Shown: piece after piece, positions 26,901 through 34,877 of the stretch
Numbering within the stretch: position 1 is the stretch's first letter
How the letters are laid out: each line of letters opens with the position of its first letter
From: Marinicella rhabdoformis
GTDB lineage: Bacteria > Pseudomonadota > Gammaproteobacteria > Xanthomonadales > Marinicellaceae
Assembly (NCBI RefSeq): GCF_009671245.1
Contig: NZ_VTFS01000003.1
Span: forward strand, 62,001 to 126,000
Direction of reading: 5' to 3'
Length of the DNA: 64,000 bases
The notes under the pieces: generated by a model
Told to the model about the DNA's origin: nothing
Database searches by the model: none
What the model saw: only the letters and a program-made list of their open reading frames with translations
Translations under genes and position numbers: made by a program

Positions 26901-28957
26901 ATGATGCAACACCTATAGTTATTACCTTAACTGGTAGCGATCCAGAAGGTGCCGCTTTAACATTTGCTATTGCTTCACCACCTGCCATCGGTAGCTTAGG
27001 CGCCATTTCGCAAATCACGCCAACTTCTGCCGATGTGACTTACACGCCATCTGGAGCGACAGGCTCTGCAGACTTTACCTTTACAGTGAATGATGGTGCA
27101 TTAACCAGCCCTGCCGCAACGGTTACCTTGCCGGTCACATCTTCTAACACGGCACCAACAGGTGTCAATGACGCGTACAATGTCACCGGAAATGTTGGTA
27201 TTGATGTGCCTGCTGGCAGTGGTGTCACTTCAAATGATACAGACCCAGAATTAGATACCTTAACGGTTACGGCTTTTGATGCAGCCAGCGCACAAGGTGG
27301 TACGGTATCTGTGAACGCCAATGGCAGCTTTACCTATGATCCACCGGCTGGCTACACCGGCGCAGATAACTTTAGCTACACATTATCAGACGGTGCACTA
27401 ACCGACACAGCTACAGTTAATTTGACTGTTGCCAACAAGATTTGGTTTATTGATAATTCTGCAGCTGCAGGCGATGGTCGTTTAATATCACCATTCAATT
27501 CAATCGGTAGTTTTAATTCAAGTGCTAACGACGCTGCAGGCGACGTGATTCATATTGACTTTGGAGACGGTACCACCACAGGTTATGACACAGGAATCAT
27601 ACTGTTAAACAATCAAAGGTTGTTGGGTCAAGGTGTGGTACTCAGCTCCACAAACACTGGAATTACATACCCTACTCACAGCAGAACCCTACCAGCTGCT
27701 GCCGGGAATCCAACATTGGTGACCACCAATGCCAACAGCATAACCCTAGGAAATAATAATATAGTCAAGGGTTTGACCGTTGGTAATACAGGTACAGGGA
27801 TCGCAATTTTGGGTCAACCGTCATTTGGCAATTTGACCATTTCTGATGTGTCTGTCAATGGAACAGGCAAAGCTTTAGATTTAGTCAACGGTACACTTGA
27901 TGCCACTTTTGATGAAATCAGCTCGATTTCCAGTACGACTGAGGTGATTGACTTATTGGCATTAGATGGCCAACTCACTGTCAATGGAGGCAATATGTCA
28001 GGCGCTGCCACCAACACAGTTAGCATCAGCACCAACTCAAGTTCATTCAGAGCTGATTTTAATGGTGTTACAGTGGGCGCTAACAACGCAGCTACTGGCA
28101 TTAATGGCATCAGCTTCATTTCCTCAGGTTCAGCCGCAGCTGAACTCAATATTAATAACAGCATCTTCACCGGCTCTAAAAACCGCATGATTTCGGCGAC
28201 CTTCACAGGCTCTGGTGGTGGTTTAGTTAATATAGGGACAGTGTTAGGTAATCAGTTCATAAGAAACCAAGATCAAACGCCATTAACTGGAGCTGTCATT
28301 GGCATATTTACGGATGGAGCCGGTGCAATGACCACTAACATTGTTAACAATTCTATATTGGCTGGCGCATTCCGTTTTCAAGGGGATGGTATTTTTGTCA
28401 GAAATGCCGATACCTATACAGGTACGCACAGGGCCACTATTGCAAACAACACCATAGGTACACCAGGTGTCAATGGCTCAGCCTTTAACCCTGCAGACAA
28501 CTCAGGCGATGCCGGCATAGTTTTGATGGGCGGAGATTCCAGCAACATGATCGCACTGATTAATGGTAACAATGTCTATGATTACAACGCCTCTGGAATT
28601 GAAGCAGATTTTACGTCCACCGGTGGAAATTATGACGTCACCATTACCAACAACACCATCAGTGACGCACTGGGAACCAGTGGCTTCGATGCTGCAATTG
28701 CCGTCTTTGGTGGAGTCAATGCCGCCTCTGCTGTAGATGCCTGTGTACAGGTAGATGGAAATAACTTAAATGATCCCACTAACGAAGAAATTGATGTGGA
28801 CGTCTTCAATGACGCAGGGACATATAATGACCCAGGGCTTACTACCTTGACTGATGCAGGACTTGAGACACATTTGCTGGGCACTAACACAGCCGCAACT
28901 GCAGTAACGTTCACATCTGGCACACTGGGCGGAGGAGCCGGTTGTATTCTACCTTAA
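23927..28957 (+). CDS. Giant exported Ig-like/cadherin-like repeat protein with beta-helix C-terminus
   Basis: 1676 aa from the ATG at 23927, preceded by CGGGGA; an upstream in-frame TTG at 23897 is unlikely. Layout: signal peptide (1-22); a small extracellular domain (about 23-150); a PxPALGLLGL-type hydrophobic segment followed by RKK (about 155-180), resembling an IPTL/PEP-CTERM sorting tail; a second signal-like segment (KTTAVLILVVSSAWA, about 183-197); a domain beginning IDGQTNDWASM; three repeats of about 111 aa ending near LMDDGGTxNGGxDT; three cadherin/dystroglycan-like repeats of about 98 aa (TEAQGPGVYTFDV); two further Ig-like domains; then from about residue 1172 (IWFIDNSAAAGDGRLISPF) a parallel beta-helix rich in NNT turns. 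A likely surface adhesin or extracellular scaffold. Confidence 0.85.
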   Translation: MKFLKSAIFMWLAVLTLNTAEAQNRQYHLFADTDNNSTSGCTVNWPGLGNSISGIENRFTITTDSQLPPNIIDTQVHDCQGNAFGAGTSQGQAALGLNTGNNSSDVFEFSINRNYLGINSSGSVLFYFASESSAVADVVLAANGGGPIFMGFAFPVPALGLLGLVLMASLMLFLTRKKINKQLKTTAVLILVVSSAWAMTIIIDGQTNDWASMSPAATDPIGDTDGTGSYADITSIYLTKQSDQLYFRMDVVDVENQAPVANATSDSTLEEQAVTITLTGSDAEGAAITFSQATAPANGTLSNFTVINNTTSSVDYTPDLDFAGNDTFTVIANDGQVDSAPATISVTVNPINDAPSFTSGGNVNVLKTAGPYSQTWATAIAAGPVDESSQNLSFNITANDNAAIFTQQPTIDANGLLTFTGVNNATGTANLTVELMDDGGTANGGIDTSTAVNFTITLQGVNDEPSFTAGANQTVNEDAGAQTINAWATNVLAGPPDEIGQTLTFNVVNNTNAALFSAGPAVAANGTLSYTPAADANGSATITIELMDDGGTANGGDDTSPAQSFDITVNSVNDVPSYTSGGDITVDEDSGAFDMAWATNISTGPANENSQTPSFNIVNVSNVSLFSVTPTIDATTGNLSFTPTNGVFGTATITINLMDDGGTTNGGVDTTANATFDISVSEVNEPPVLANIADPSVDENTLLAFTATATDPNVPAQNLTFSLGGTAPSGAAITAGGDFTWTPTEAQGTTGSFTFDVIVTDDGTNPSNLTDSQSITVTVNKANEAPVLSAIGAQSVDELTLLSFMATATDSDNPAQNLTYTLGGTVPSGANITPAGAFTWTPTEAQGPGVYTFDVIVTDNGANPNNLTDSETISVTVNAVNTAPVLAAIGNQSIDEETLLSFTATATDSDLPAQSLTYSLSGQPAGASINPGSGVFSWTPTEAQGPGVYTFDVVVTDDGTNPMNLSDSETITVTVAEVNVAPTANGQATTTDDATPIVITLTGSDPEGAALTFAIASPPAIGSLGAISQITPTSADVTYTPSGATGSADFTFTVNDGALTSPAATVTLPVTSSNTAPTGVNDAYNVTGNVGIDVPAGSGVTSNDTDPELDTLTVTAFDAASAQGGTVSVNANGSFTYDPPAGYTGADNFSYTLSDGALTDTATVNLTVANKIWFIDNSAAAGDGRLISPFNSIGSFNSSANDAAGDVIHIDFGDGTTTGYDTGIILLNNQRLLGQGVVLSSTNTGITYPTHSRTLPAAAGNPTLVTTNANSITLGNNNIVKGLTVGNTGTGIAILGQPSFGNLTISDVSVNGTGKALDLVNGTLDATFDEISSISSTTEVIDLLALDGQLTVNGGNMSGAATNTVSISTNSSSFRADFNGVTVGANNAATGINGISFISSGSAAAELNINNSIFTGSKNRMISATFTGSGGGLVNIGTVLGNQFIRNQDQTPLTGAVIGIFTDGAGAMTTNIVNNSILAGAFRFQGDGIFVRNADTYTGTHRATIANNTIGTPGVNGSAFNPADNSGDAGIVLMGGDSSNMIALINGNNVYDYNASGIEADFTSTGGNYDVTITNNTISDALGTSGFDAAIAVFGGVNAASAVDACVQVDGNNLNDPTNEEIDVDVFNDAGTYNDPGLTTLTDAGLETHLLGTNTAATAVTFTSGTLGGGAGCILP

Positions 28958-28965
28958 GCTGATCA

Positions 28966-29020
28966 TTTAATAATTGTCACATGAATTGAGAAAAAATTTT
29001 CACATGTGACAATTATTAAA
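28966..29020 (+). terminator. Long inverted repeat after the giant gene
   Basis: TTTAATAATTGTCACATG (28966-28983) and its exact reverse complement (29003-29020) form an 18-bp stem with a 19-nt loop, 9 bp past the stop. It is AT-rich and lacks a T-tract, so it may be a terminator, an mRNA stabiliser or a dyad operator for the tail-collar operon downstream. Confidence 0.5.
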
Positions 29021-29160
29021 CTTTAAACAATAAAAAGTTCTTTCCGAGAACAACATAATTCTAAATGGTGTTAATTAGCATCATTTGAATGGGGAAAATA
29101 GGAGTAAGGCAAATCCAACTTTGCAACTTCTCACACTAAAACAAATTGGAGGATATTCTA

Positions 29161-29673
29161 ATGTCAGAACCTTTTTTAGCCGAACTCAGGATGGTTGGGT
29201 TTAACTTTGCACCAAGAGGGTGGGCGCTTTGTGATGGGCAAATACTGCCAATCAATCAAAATCAGAGCTTATATTCCTTATTAGGTACTACATATGGCGG
29301 TGATGGGCGAACCAGTTTCGCATTACCTGATCTTCGCAGTCGTGTGGCTGTTCACCCTGGCAATTCTGGTACAGGAACGGACTACTCACTGGGTCAAAAA
29401 ACAGGAGAAGAAACCCATACTTTGACTGAAGCAGAAATGCCGCAACACACCCACACTTCTTTCGGCGTATCAGACGCAGCAAACACCACAGCACCTTCTG
29501 GCAATCAATTTGCATCGACACAAGGTTTATACCATACAGCAGATTCTTTGGTGGCAATGGATCCAACCAATATACGCAATACAGGTGGTAGCCAAGCTCA
29601 TGAGAACATGCAACCATTTACTGTAGTTAATTACTGTATAGCCCTTCAAGGCCTATTCCCATCACGAAACTAG
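29161..29673 (+). CDS. Phage tail-collar domain protein (MdpB-like), copy 1
   Basis: 170 aa. It starts MSEPFLAELRMVGFNFAPRGWALCDGQILPINQNQSLYSLLGTTYGGDGRT and continues FALPDLRSRV, the tail-collar fold of short tail fibre proteins also found in 'microcystin dependent protein' families. EMPQHTHT and the NYCIALQGLFPSRN ending are typical. There is no signal peptide. GGAGG lies 8 bp before the ATG; the TTG at 29146 is not needed. First of three tandem paralogues; its cellular role is not established. Confidence 0.9.
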   Translation: MSEPFLAELRMVGFNFAPRGWALCDGQILPINQNQSLYSLLGTTYGGDGRTSFALPDLRSRVAVHPGNSGTGTDYSLGQKTGEETHTLTEAEMPQHTHTSFGVSDAANTTAPSGNQFASTQGLYHTADSLVAMDPTNIRNTGGSQAHENMQPFTVVNYCIALQGLFPSRN

Positions 29674-29682
29674 GAGAAAATC

Positions 29683-30201
29683 ATGTCAGATCCATTTGTT
29701 GGAGAAATAAGAATGTTTGCGGGCAATTTTGCACCGCGATCTTGGGCATTTTGTGATGGTCAGCTGCTGGCCATTTCCCAAAATGATGCTTTGTTTTCAT
29801 TATTAGGCACTGTTTATGGAGGTGACGGAAGGACCACATTTGGCCTTCCAGATATGCGCGGCCGTCTATCAGTTCATGCTGGTAATGGACCGGGTTTAAG
29901 TCAACGCAGACTGGGGGCGAAAGGTGGCGCAGAAAACGTGACTTTAACGGCCAACCAAATGCCTTCACATTCACACACGTATAATGGCAGTACTGCCGCA
30001 GGTAACCTGAACTCTCCTGCTGGGAATGTATTGGCAGGCCGTGCCAACGATCCCACTTATTTAGAGTCACCCGCAACAGGACAAATGTCATCCAGCTCAG
30101 TGAGCAGCGCAGGCGGAAGCCGTTCTCATACTAACCTCATGCCTTATTTATGCGTTAATTACATCATCGCATTATTTGGTATTTATCCAAGCAGACAATA
30201 G
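29683..30201 (+). CDS. Phage tail-collar domain protein (MdpB-like), copy 2
   Basis: 172 aa, same family as the preceding gene: MSDPFVGEIRMFAGNFAPRSWAFCDGQLLAISQNDALFSLLGTVYGGDGRT, FGLPDMRGRLSVHAG, MPSHSHTY, ending NYIIALFGIYPSRQ. Preceded by TAGGAG; 9 bp after copy 1 and 9 bp before copy 3. Closest by eye to copy 3. The variable centre (about residues 95-145) is where the copies differ most. Confidence 0.9.
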   Translation: MSDPFVGEIRMFAGNFAPRSWAFCDGQLLAISQNDALFSLLGTVYGGDGRTTFGLPDMRGRLSVHAGNGPGLSQRRLGAKGGAENVTLTANQMPSHSHTYNGSTAAGNLNSPAGNVLAGRANDPTYLESPATGQMSSSSVSSAGGSRSHTNLMPYLCVNYIIALFGIYPSRQ

Positions 30202-30210
30202 GAGATTATC

Positions 30211-30729
30211 ATGTCAGAACCATTTATTGCAGAAATAAGAATATTCGCTGGTAATTTTGCCATCAGAAGCTGGGCATTCTGTAACGGACAATTATTACCT
30301 ATTGCTCAGAATACCGCATTGTTTTCACTGATTGGCACCACCTATGGCGGTGACGGCAGATCAACAATGGCACTGCCCAATTTGCAAGGACGTGCGCCCA
30401 TGCACCCGGGCAGGGGGCCAGGATTAACCGCCAGACAGCTGGGAGAAAGGGGCGGAGTCGGTACGGTTACACTTTCTGAAAATCAAATGCCATCTCACAA
30501 CCACGCGCATGGGGTTGGTGAACGCAGGCCAAGAGGCACAGTGCCCAGTGGAACTGCGGTCGTGACAGAAGCAGGTGAAGCCACTTACAAAAACAATGGC
30601 TCCAATGTGCCTATGGCCAACCAAGCCATCAATAGCACAGGAGGCAGTCAACCACACAATAATGTACAGCCGTTGCTGGCTCTTAATTTCATTATAGCCC
30701 TACAAGGCCTATTCCCATCCAGGAGTTAA
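30211..30729 (+). CDS. Phage tail-collar domain protein (MdpB-like), copy 3
   Basis: 172 aa: MSEPFIAEIRIFAGNFAIRSWAFCNGQLLPIAQNTALFSLIGTTYGGDGRS, MALPNLQGRAPMHPG, MPSHNHAH, ending NFIIALQGLFPSRS. Note CNGQ where copies 1 and 2 have CDGQ. Preceded by TAGGAG. A DUF6916 gene starts 2 bp after its stop, so all four are surely one transcript. Confidence 0.9.
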   Translation: MSEPFIAEIRIFAGNFAIRSWAFCNGQLLPIAQNTALFSLIGTTYGGDGRSTMALPNLQGRAPMHPGRGPGLTARQLGERGGVGTVTLSENQMPSHNHAHGVGERRPRGTVPSGTAVVTEAGEATYKNNGSNVPMANQAINSTGGSQPHNNVQPLLALNFIIALQGLFPSRS

Positions 30730-30731
30730 TT

Positions 30732-31088
30732 ATGAACCGAAGAAAGTTTGCAAAATCAATCATGGGAGGCATTGGCGCAACAGTTATGACGAGCCAAGTT
30801 ATGGCAAGCACTGTCCAAGCTAAGTCTACCTCATTTCAATTTGAAGCTGGTCATACCATGCGTACTGAAGACGGTTTAAACATGACGCTCAGTGGACATC
30901 AACTGCCCACTAAAAACCGTGATCCTAAACAATTTGTATTGACCTTTGATGTGCACAATGCCAATGGATTGCTTCAAGAGAACATTTATCAATTAACTGA
31001 TCACAAGGGTGTAAAGCATGAAATATTCATGACCCCAGTTAATGAAAACCAACTCCAAGCAGTCTTTAACAGGAGAACGCATGCCTAA
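30732..31088 (+). CDS. DUF6916-like protein with Tat-type signal
   Basis: 118 aa. The N-terminus MNRRKFAKSIMGGIGATVMTSQVMAS has the twin-arginine pattern RRKF and a hydrophobic stretch, suggesting export in folded form. The body (FQFEAGHTMRTEDGLNMTLSGHQ...FVLTFDV...IYQLTDHKGVKHEIFMTPV...LQAVFN) matches the small DUF6916 family often found beside tail-collar genes; this family call is from memory of its pattern. It overlaps the next gene by 8 bp. Confidence 0.75.
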   Translation: MNRRKFAKSIMGGIGATVMTSQVMASTVQAKSTSFQFEAGHTMRTEDGLNMTLSGHQLPTKNRDPKQFVLTFDVHNANGLLQENIYQLTDHKGVKHEIFMTPVNENQLQAVFNRRTHA

Positions 31089-31593
31089 AACTTGGTTAAA
31101 ACTTAAGAAATACCAGTACATTCCAAGCAGCATTTCTTTCCAAGCCATATCCGATAACGATATGGCTTTTCTTTCTGAACTGTACCGCAGCACCCGCTGG
31201 GAGGAAGTCATGCAGGCACCTTGGAGTGAGCAACAACGAATTGATTTTTTAGATCAACAATTCAACGCTCAACACACACATTACCTATCGCACTACCCTC
31301 ATGCTGAAAAACTTTTGATCATTCAAGATAACCAAAGAATTGGTCGCATTTATTTAGATCGCGATGACACATCTATCTGCCTGATTGATGTCGCTTTCTT
31401 AACACCAAACCGCGGAAAAGGTTTAGGAACGAAGCTATTAAAAGAGCTCCTTTCAGAAGCACAAACCACCAACAAAAAAGTGGTTATACATGTGGAAAAT
31501 TTTAATCCTGCTTACCAATGGTATATCAAACATGGCTTTCAACAAATTGAAGACAAAGGCGTTTACCAATACATGGAATGGTATCCACAATAA
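31081..31593 (+). CDS. GNAT-family N-acetyltransferase
   Basis: 170 aa. The acetyl-CoA binding motif is clear (DVAFLTPNRGKGLGTKLLKELL, about residue 105), followed by VIHVENFNPAYQWYIKHGFQQIEDKGVYQYMEW. The ATG at 31081 has AGGAG 8 bp upstream; the in-frame ATG at 31042 lies inside the DUF6916 gene and is less likely. Its position as the last gene of the tail-collar operon suggests it modifies one of those proteins or a surface component; the substrate is unknown. Confidence 0.88.
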   Translation: MPKTWLKLKKYQYIPSSISFQAISDNDMAFLSELYRSTRWEEVMQAPWSEQQRIDFLDQQFNAQHTHYLSHYPHAEKLLIIQDNQRIGRIYLDRDDTSICLIDVAFLTPNRGKGLGTKLLKELLSEAQTTNKKVVIHVENFNPAYQWYIKHGFQQIEDKGVYQYMEWYPQ

Positions 31594-31602
31594 ACAAGGG
31601 AT

Positions 31603-31896
31603 TTAAGTGAAAACAGCCTCGTAATGAACACCTTTGTCATCACCAAAGACTGGCACCAAAAACAACTCAAACTCACCCAATTCTTTATGGGACACAGTGT
31701 AAACGCCTTGCTCATAAACCGTGGGTGATTCATTTGAAAACACCACGGAAAATTGTTTTCCTTCACGGTTCGCTGCTGGGGCTTGACTGGCTGTTACTTC
31801 AACAATTTGACAATTTGACTTCTGACTGCCGACAAATTGAATCTCAAACACATCTTTCTGATTGGCTTCAAATGATTTTTGATCAGGTAAACTCAT
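31603..31896 (-). CDS. DUF6916 family protein
   Basis: 97 aa without a signal peptide. The pattern FEIQFVGSQ...VYTVSHKELGEFELFLVPVFGDDKGVHYEAVFT is the DUF6916 C-terminal block (H-x-x-L-G-x-F-x-L-F-L-V-P, then YEAVF). It is convergent with the GNAT gene and a paralogue of the Tat-type DUF6916 protein 0.5 kb away. Confidence 0.75.
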   Translation of the reverse strand: MSLPDQKSFEANQKDVFEIQFVGSQKSNCQIVEVTASQAPAANREGKQFSVVFSNESPTVYEQGVYTVSHKELGEFELFLVPVFGDDKGVHYEAVFT

Positions 31897-31985
31897 AAAA
31901 ATTAAGGCGTATTAATGAATTATTATTATAGCTGATTTCTTGCTGATTATTTATACAGAATGGAAGTATTATTGAATGATTTGCT

Positions 31986-32528
31986 TTAAAAAGGATTGAC
32001 GGTAAAACCTTTTTGTTGAAGCAAAGCATGTGCTGTCATCGCAGATAATGACAACTTGACACCCGGCAACAAATCACTTTGATTAACGCCATAATAAGCC
32101 GCACTCTGACCACATACATAAAAAGTCACGCCCTGCTCATGCAAAGCCTTAATTAAAGCTTTATTTTTATTTTCTACTTTTTGCTTAGCTTGATAATAAG
32201 TATCAGAAGTCAGGTCTTTAACCGCACCGCCATGAACCACCACCGCTAGATTGATGTGTTCTTTTTTAACACCAGCTGCATGGTGCATGTTGATGAAACG
32301 AGCAACAGTATCAAATGACCTGTTCACTTCACCCGCTTTGGCTTGTTTTGCCACATCAAAGCTGACTTTAAACTGAGCATTTTCAGGTAATGCTTCCATA
32401 TCCTCAACTTCAGCAATTTTCCCAAACTCAGGAATGACTTTACCTGCATGAAAATGATCATTTTGCGCCCATACAAATGAGCTGACACATACAGCAAACA
32501 ACACCAAAAAGTATTTACATAGTTTCAT
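31986..32528 (-). CDS. Exported DsrE/DsrF-like protein
   Basis: 180 aa from the ATG at 32528, with a signal peptide (MKLCKYFLVLFAVCVSSFVWAQ); a longer frame upstream would run into ftsK. The DsrE-like core includes NLAVVVHGGAVKDL and the cysteine motif FYVCGQSAAYYGV, matching periplasmic DsrE-type proteins. The role is probably in sulfur or thiol chemistry, not shown. It starts 13 bp after ftsK on the same strand. Confidence 0.85.
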   Translation of the reverse strand: MKLCKYFLVLFAVCVSSFVWAQNDHFHAGKVIPEFGKIAEVEDMEALPENAQFKVSFDVAKQAKAGEVNRSFDTVARFINMHHAAGVKKEHINLAVVVHGGAVKDLTSDTYYQAKQKVENKNKALIKALHEQGVTFYVCGQSAAYYGVNQSDLLPGVKLSLSAMTAHALLQQKGFTVNPF

Positions 32529-32541
32529 TATTTCACTCTCG

Positions 32542-34818
32542 TTATACAGATGGTGGCGGTGGCGCCAATACTTCGCGAGCACCATTATGTGCAGGCGCTG
32601 AAACGACACCATTTTCTTCAAGTTGCTCAACAATGGTGGCGGCGCGGTTATACCCTACTCGCAAACGCCTTTGAACGTATGAAATAGAAGCTTTGCGACT
32701 TTCTGTAACAACAAACACCGCCTTGTCATACAGTTCATCCACATCACCTTCTGCTTTTTCTGGTAAACCAGTGTCTCCCAACATTTGACCATCTTCAGTC
32801 AACTGCACTTCATCTAAAATACCTTCTTGGTACTCAGATTCATAATGTGTGGTCAAGTAATTCACCACACCGTGCACTTCATGATCATCAACAAAGGCAC
32901 CATGGACACGATCTGATTGTGACCGCCCTGGTGGCAAATACAACATGTCACCATGGCCTAAGAGCTGTTCTGCACCACCTTGATCTAAAATCGTTCTTGA
33001 GTCAATTTTTGAAGACACTTGGAATGCCATACGTGTTGGAATGTTGGCTTTAATTAAACCGGTAATCACGTCCACTGACGGACGTTGTGTTGCTAAAACC
33101 AAATGCACACCCGCCGCACGGGCTTTTTGTGCCAAACGCGCGATCAACTCTTCAACTTTTTTACCAACAATCATCATCATGTCAGCAAACTCATCAATCA
33201 CCACCACAATAAAGGGTAAAGGCTTTAATTCCTCAGGTTCAAGCCCTATTCCACGAGTCACTTCATCAAAGAAAGGATCCAAAATAGGCTCACCGTCGGC
33301 AATCGCTTTTTTGATTTTTTTATTGAAACCGGCTAAATTTCTCACGCCCATGGCGGCCATTAATTTATAACGGCGTTCCATCTCAGCCACACACCAACGT
33401 AAGGCATTGGCCGCTTCTTTCATGTCCGTTACAACGGGGGCTAGCAAATGCGGAATGCCTTCATAAATAGACAGTTCAAGCATCTTCGGGTCGACCATGA
33501 TCATTTTGACTTCTTCAGGTGTGGCCTTGTACAGCAAACTGATGATCATTGAATTAACAGCCACAGACTTACCAGATCCTGTGGTACCTGCTACCAACAA
33601 ATGTGGCATTTTGGCAATGTCCACAATCACTGGCTTGCCACCAATACTTTTACCTAAACCCAAGGTCAGTGGTGACTTGGATTTATCAAACTCAACTGAA
33701 CGCAAAATTTCACTCAAATAGACAATTTCACGGTTGATGTTAGGTATTTCAATACCGATATAAGGTTTACCCGGAATCACATCGACAATTCGGACAGAAG
33801 AAATGGACAACCCACGAGCCAAATCCTTAGACAAATTAACAATAGTTGCTGCCTTGATACCTGCAGCTGGGTTGACCTCAAAACGTGTAATAACAGGGCC
33901 AGGATAGACTCCCACCACTTCAGCTTTGACTTTAAAATCAGCCAGTTTCAGCTCTAACTGCCTTGATAAAACTTCAAGTTCTTCATCACTGTAACCCACC
34001 ACTTGGCTGGGCGGATTATCTAACAAAGCCAAAGGTGGCAATTTCCCAGGCGGCAAAGAATCAAACAAATTCATTTGTTTTTCCTTGGTCGCTCGCTGGC
34101 TTTCTTCTTTAACGGGTTCCGTTTTCTCTATCACAATGGGTTCGCGGTTTTTCTGTACCACGGCATCATTCCTGCGAACGACTTCACGCTCAGATTGTGC
34201 TTTGCGACCCGCTTTCCAATCACCAAACTGATCCCACTTGGACTGAAGCCACAAACCCAACCTAATCATCCCCTTACCCACTTTATCCATCAAGCCTATC
34301 CATGACAGTCCAGTAAACAGTGTGATTCCAGCTAAGAAAACAGCGGTTTGTATCATGCTGGCACCAATCATCCCAAATCCAGACATGACAGAACTGCCAA
34401 AAACTTCTCCAATGATACCACCTCCTGAAAAAGGTAAACCTGCCGTGTTTCCATGCAAATGTGCCAAACCACAACCCGTGACCAGTGCAGCCAAAAAACC
34501 ACCCACTTTGATCACGGTGTCAAGCCACGTCAACTCTTCATCATCTGAACCGCGATATAAACGCCAAGCAATGATGAGCAGAGCCAAAGGCAAAAAGTAA
34601 GCAAAATAACCGAGAAAATGAAACAAGAAGTCAGCTAAATAGGCCCCACTCACTCCACCCAGGTTGTTAATTTGTGACACTTCAGAAGAAGCAAATGACC
34701 CCGGATCATTGGGGTTATAAGTGATTAACGACAATAAAAAATAGGCCGCTATGGGCACCAGCACGAAAACCGTGCTCTCCAGTACCCTTTTTTTGATTTG
34801 GTGTGAAACTTGCGTCAA
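32542..34818 (-). CDS. ftsK: DNA translocase FtsK
   Basis: 758 aa. Four N-terminal membrane helices anchor it at the septum. The RecA-like motor has Walker [15 protein letters not shown] (about residue 410) and Walker [12 protein letters not shown] (about 540). The C-terminal winged-helix gamma domain ([34 protein letters not shown]) recognises KOPS. The Pro/Gln linker of the E. coli protein is mostly absent, giving a Pseudomonas-like length. It clears and decatenates terminus DNA at division. A terminator separates it from ald. Confidence 0.97.
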   Translation of the reverse strand: MTQVSHQIKKRVLESTVFVLVPIAAYFLLSLITYNPNDPGSFASSEVSQINNLGGVSGAYLADFLFHFLGYFAYFLPLALLIIAWRLYRGSDDEELTWLDTVIKVGGFLAALVTGCGLAHLHGNTAGLPFSGGGIIGEVFGSSVMSGFGMIGASMIQTAVFLAGITLFTGLSWIGLMDKVGKGMIRLGLWLQSKWDQFGDWKAGRKAQSEREVVRRNDAVVQKNREPIVIEKTEPVKEESQRATKEKQMNLFDSLPPGKLPPLALLDNPPSQVVGYSDEELEVLSRQLELKLADFKVKAEVVGVYPGPVITRFEVNPAAGIKAATIVNLSKDLARGLSISSVRIVDVIPGKPYIGIEIPNINREIVYLSEILRSVEFDKSKSPLTLGLGKSIGGKPVIVDIAKMPHLLVAGTTGSGKSVAVNSMIISLLYKATPEEVKMIMVDPKMLELSIYEGIPHLLAPVVTDMKEAANALRWCVAEMERRYKLMAAMGVRNLAGFNKKIKKAIADGEPILDPFFDEVTRGIGLEPEELKPLPFIVVVIDEFADMMMIVGKKVEELIARLAQKARAAGVHLVLATQRPSVDVITGLIKANIPTRMAFQVSSKIDSRTILDQGGAEQLLGHGDMLYLPPGRSQSDRVHGAFVDDHEVHGVVNYLTTHYESEYQEGILDEVQLTEDGQMLGDTGLPEKAEGDVDELYDKAVFVVTESRKASISYVQRRLRVGYNRAATIVEQLEENGVVSAPAHNGAREVLAPPPPSV

Positions 34819-34829
34819 ATTTACCTCAA

Positions 34830-34870
34830 AAAAAAGGGTTTTCTATTGCGAAACTTCGCAATAGAAAACC
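34830..34870 (-). terminator. Rho-independent terminator of ald
   Basis: GGTTTTCTATTGCGAA (34837-34852) pairs perfectly with TTCGCAATAGAAAACC (34855-34870). On the minus strand a run of eight T follows. It lies directly after the ald stop and before ftsK. Confidence 0.85.
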
Positions 34871-34877
34871 TCTTATA

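Noticed and set aside
27814-28206. Antisense frames of 90-130 aa opposite the giant gene
   Set aside because: They arise from the Thr/Ala/Asn-rich repeats of the sense strand and have no ribosome site or recognisable domain.
29161-30729. Prophage remnant
   Set aside because: Tail-collar genes alone do not make a prophage; no integrase, portal, capsid, sheath, baseplate or lysis gene is nearby, and the operon includes non-phage partners.
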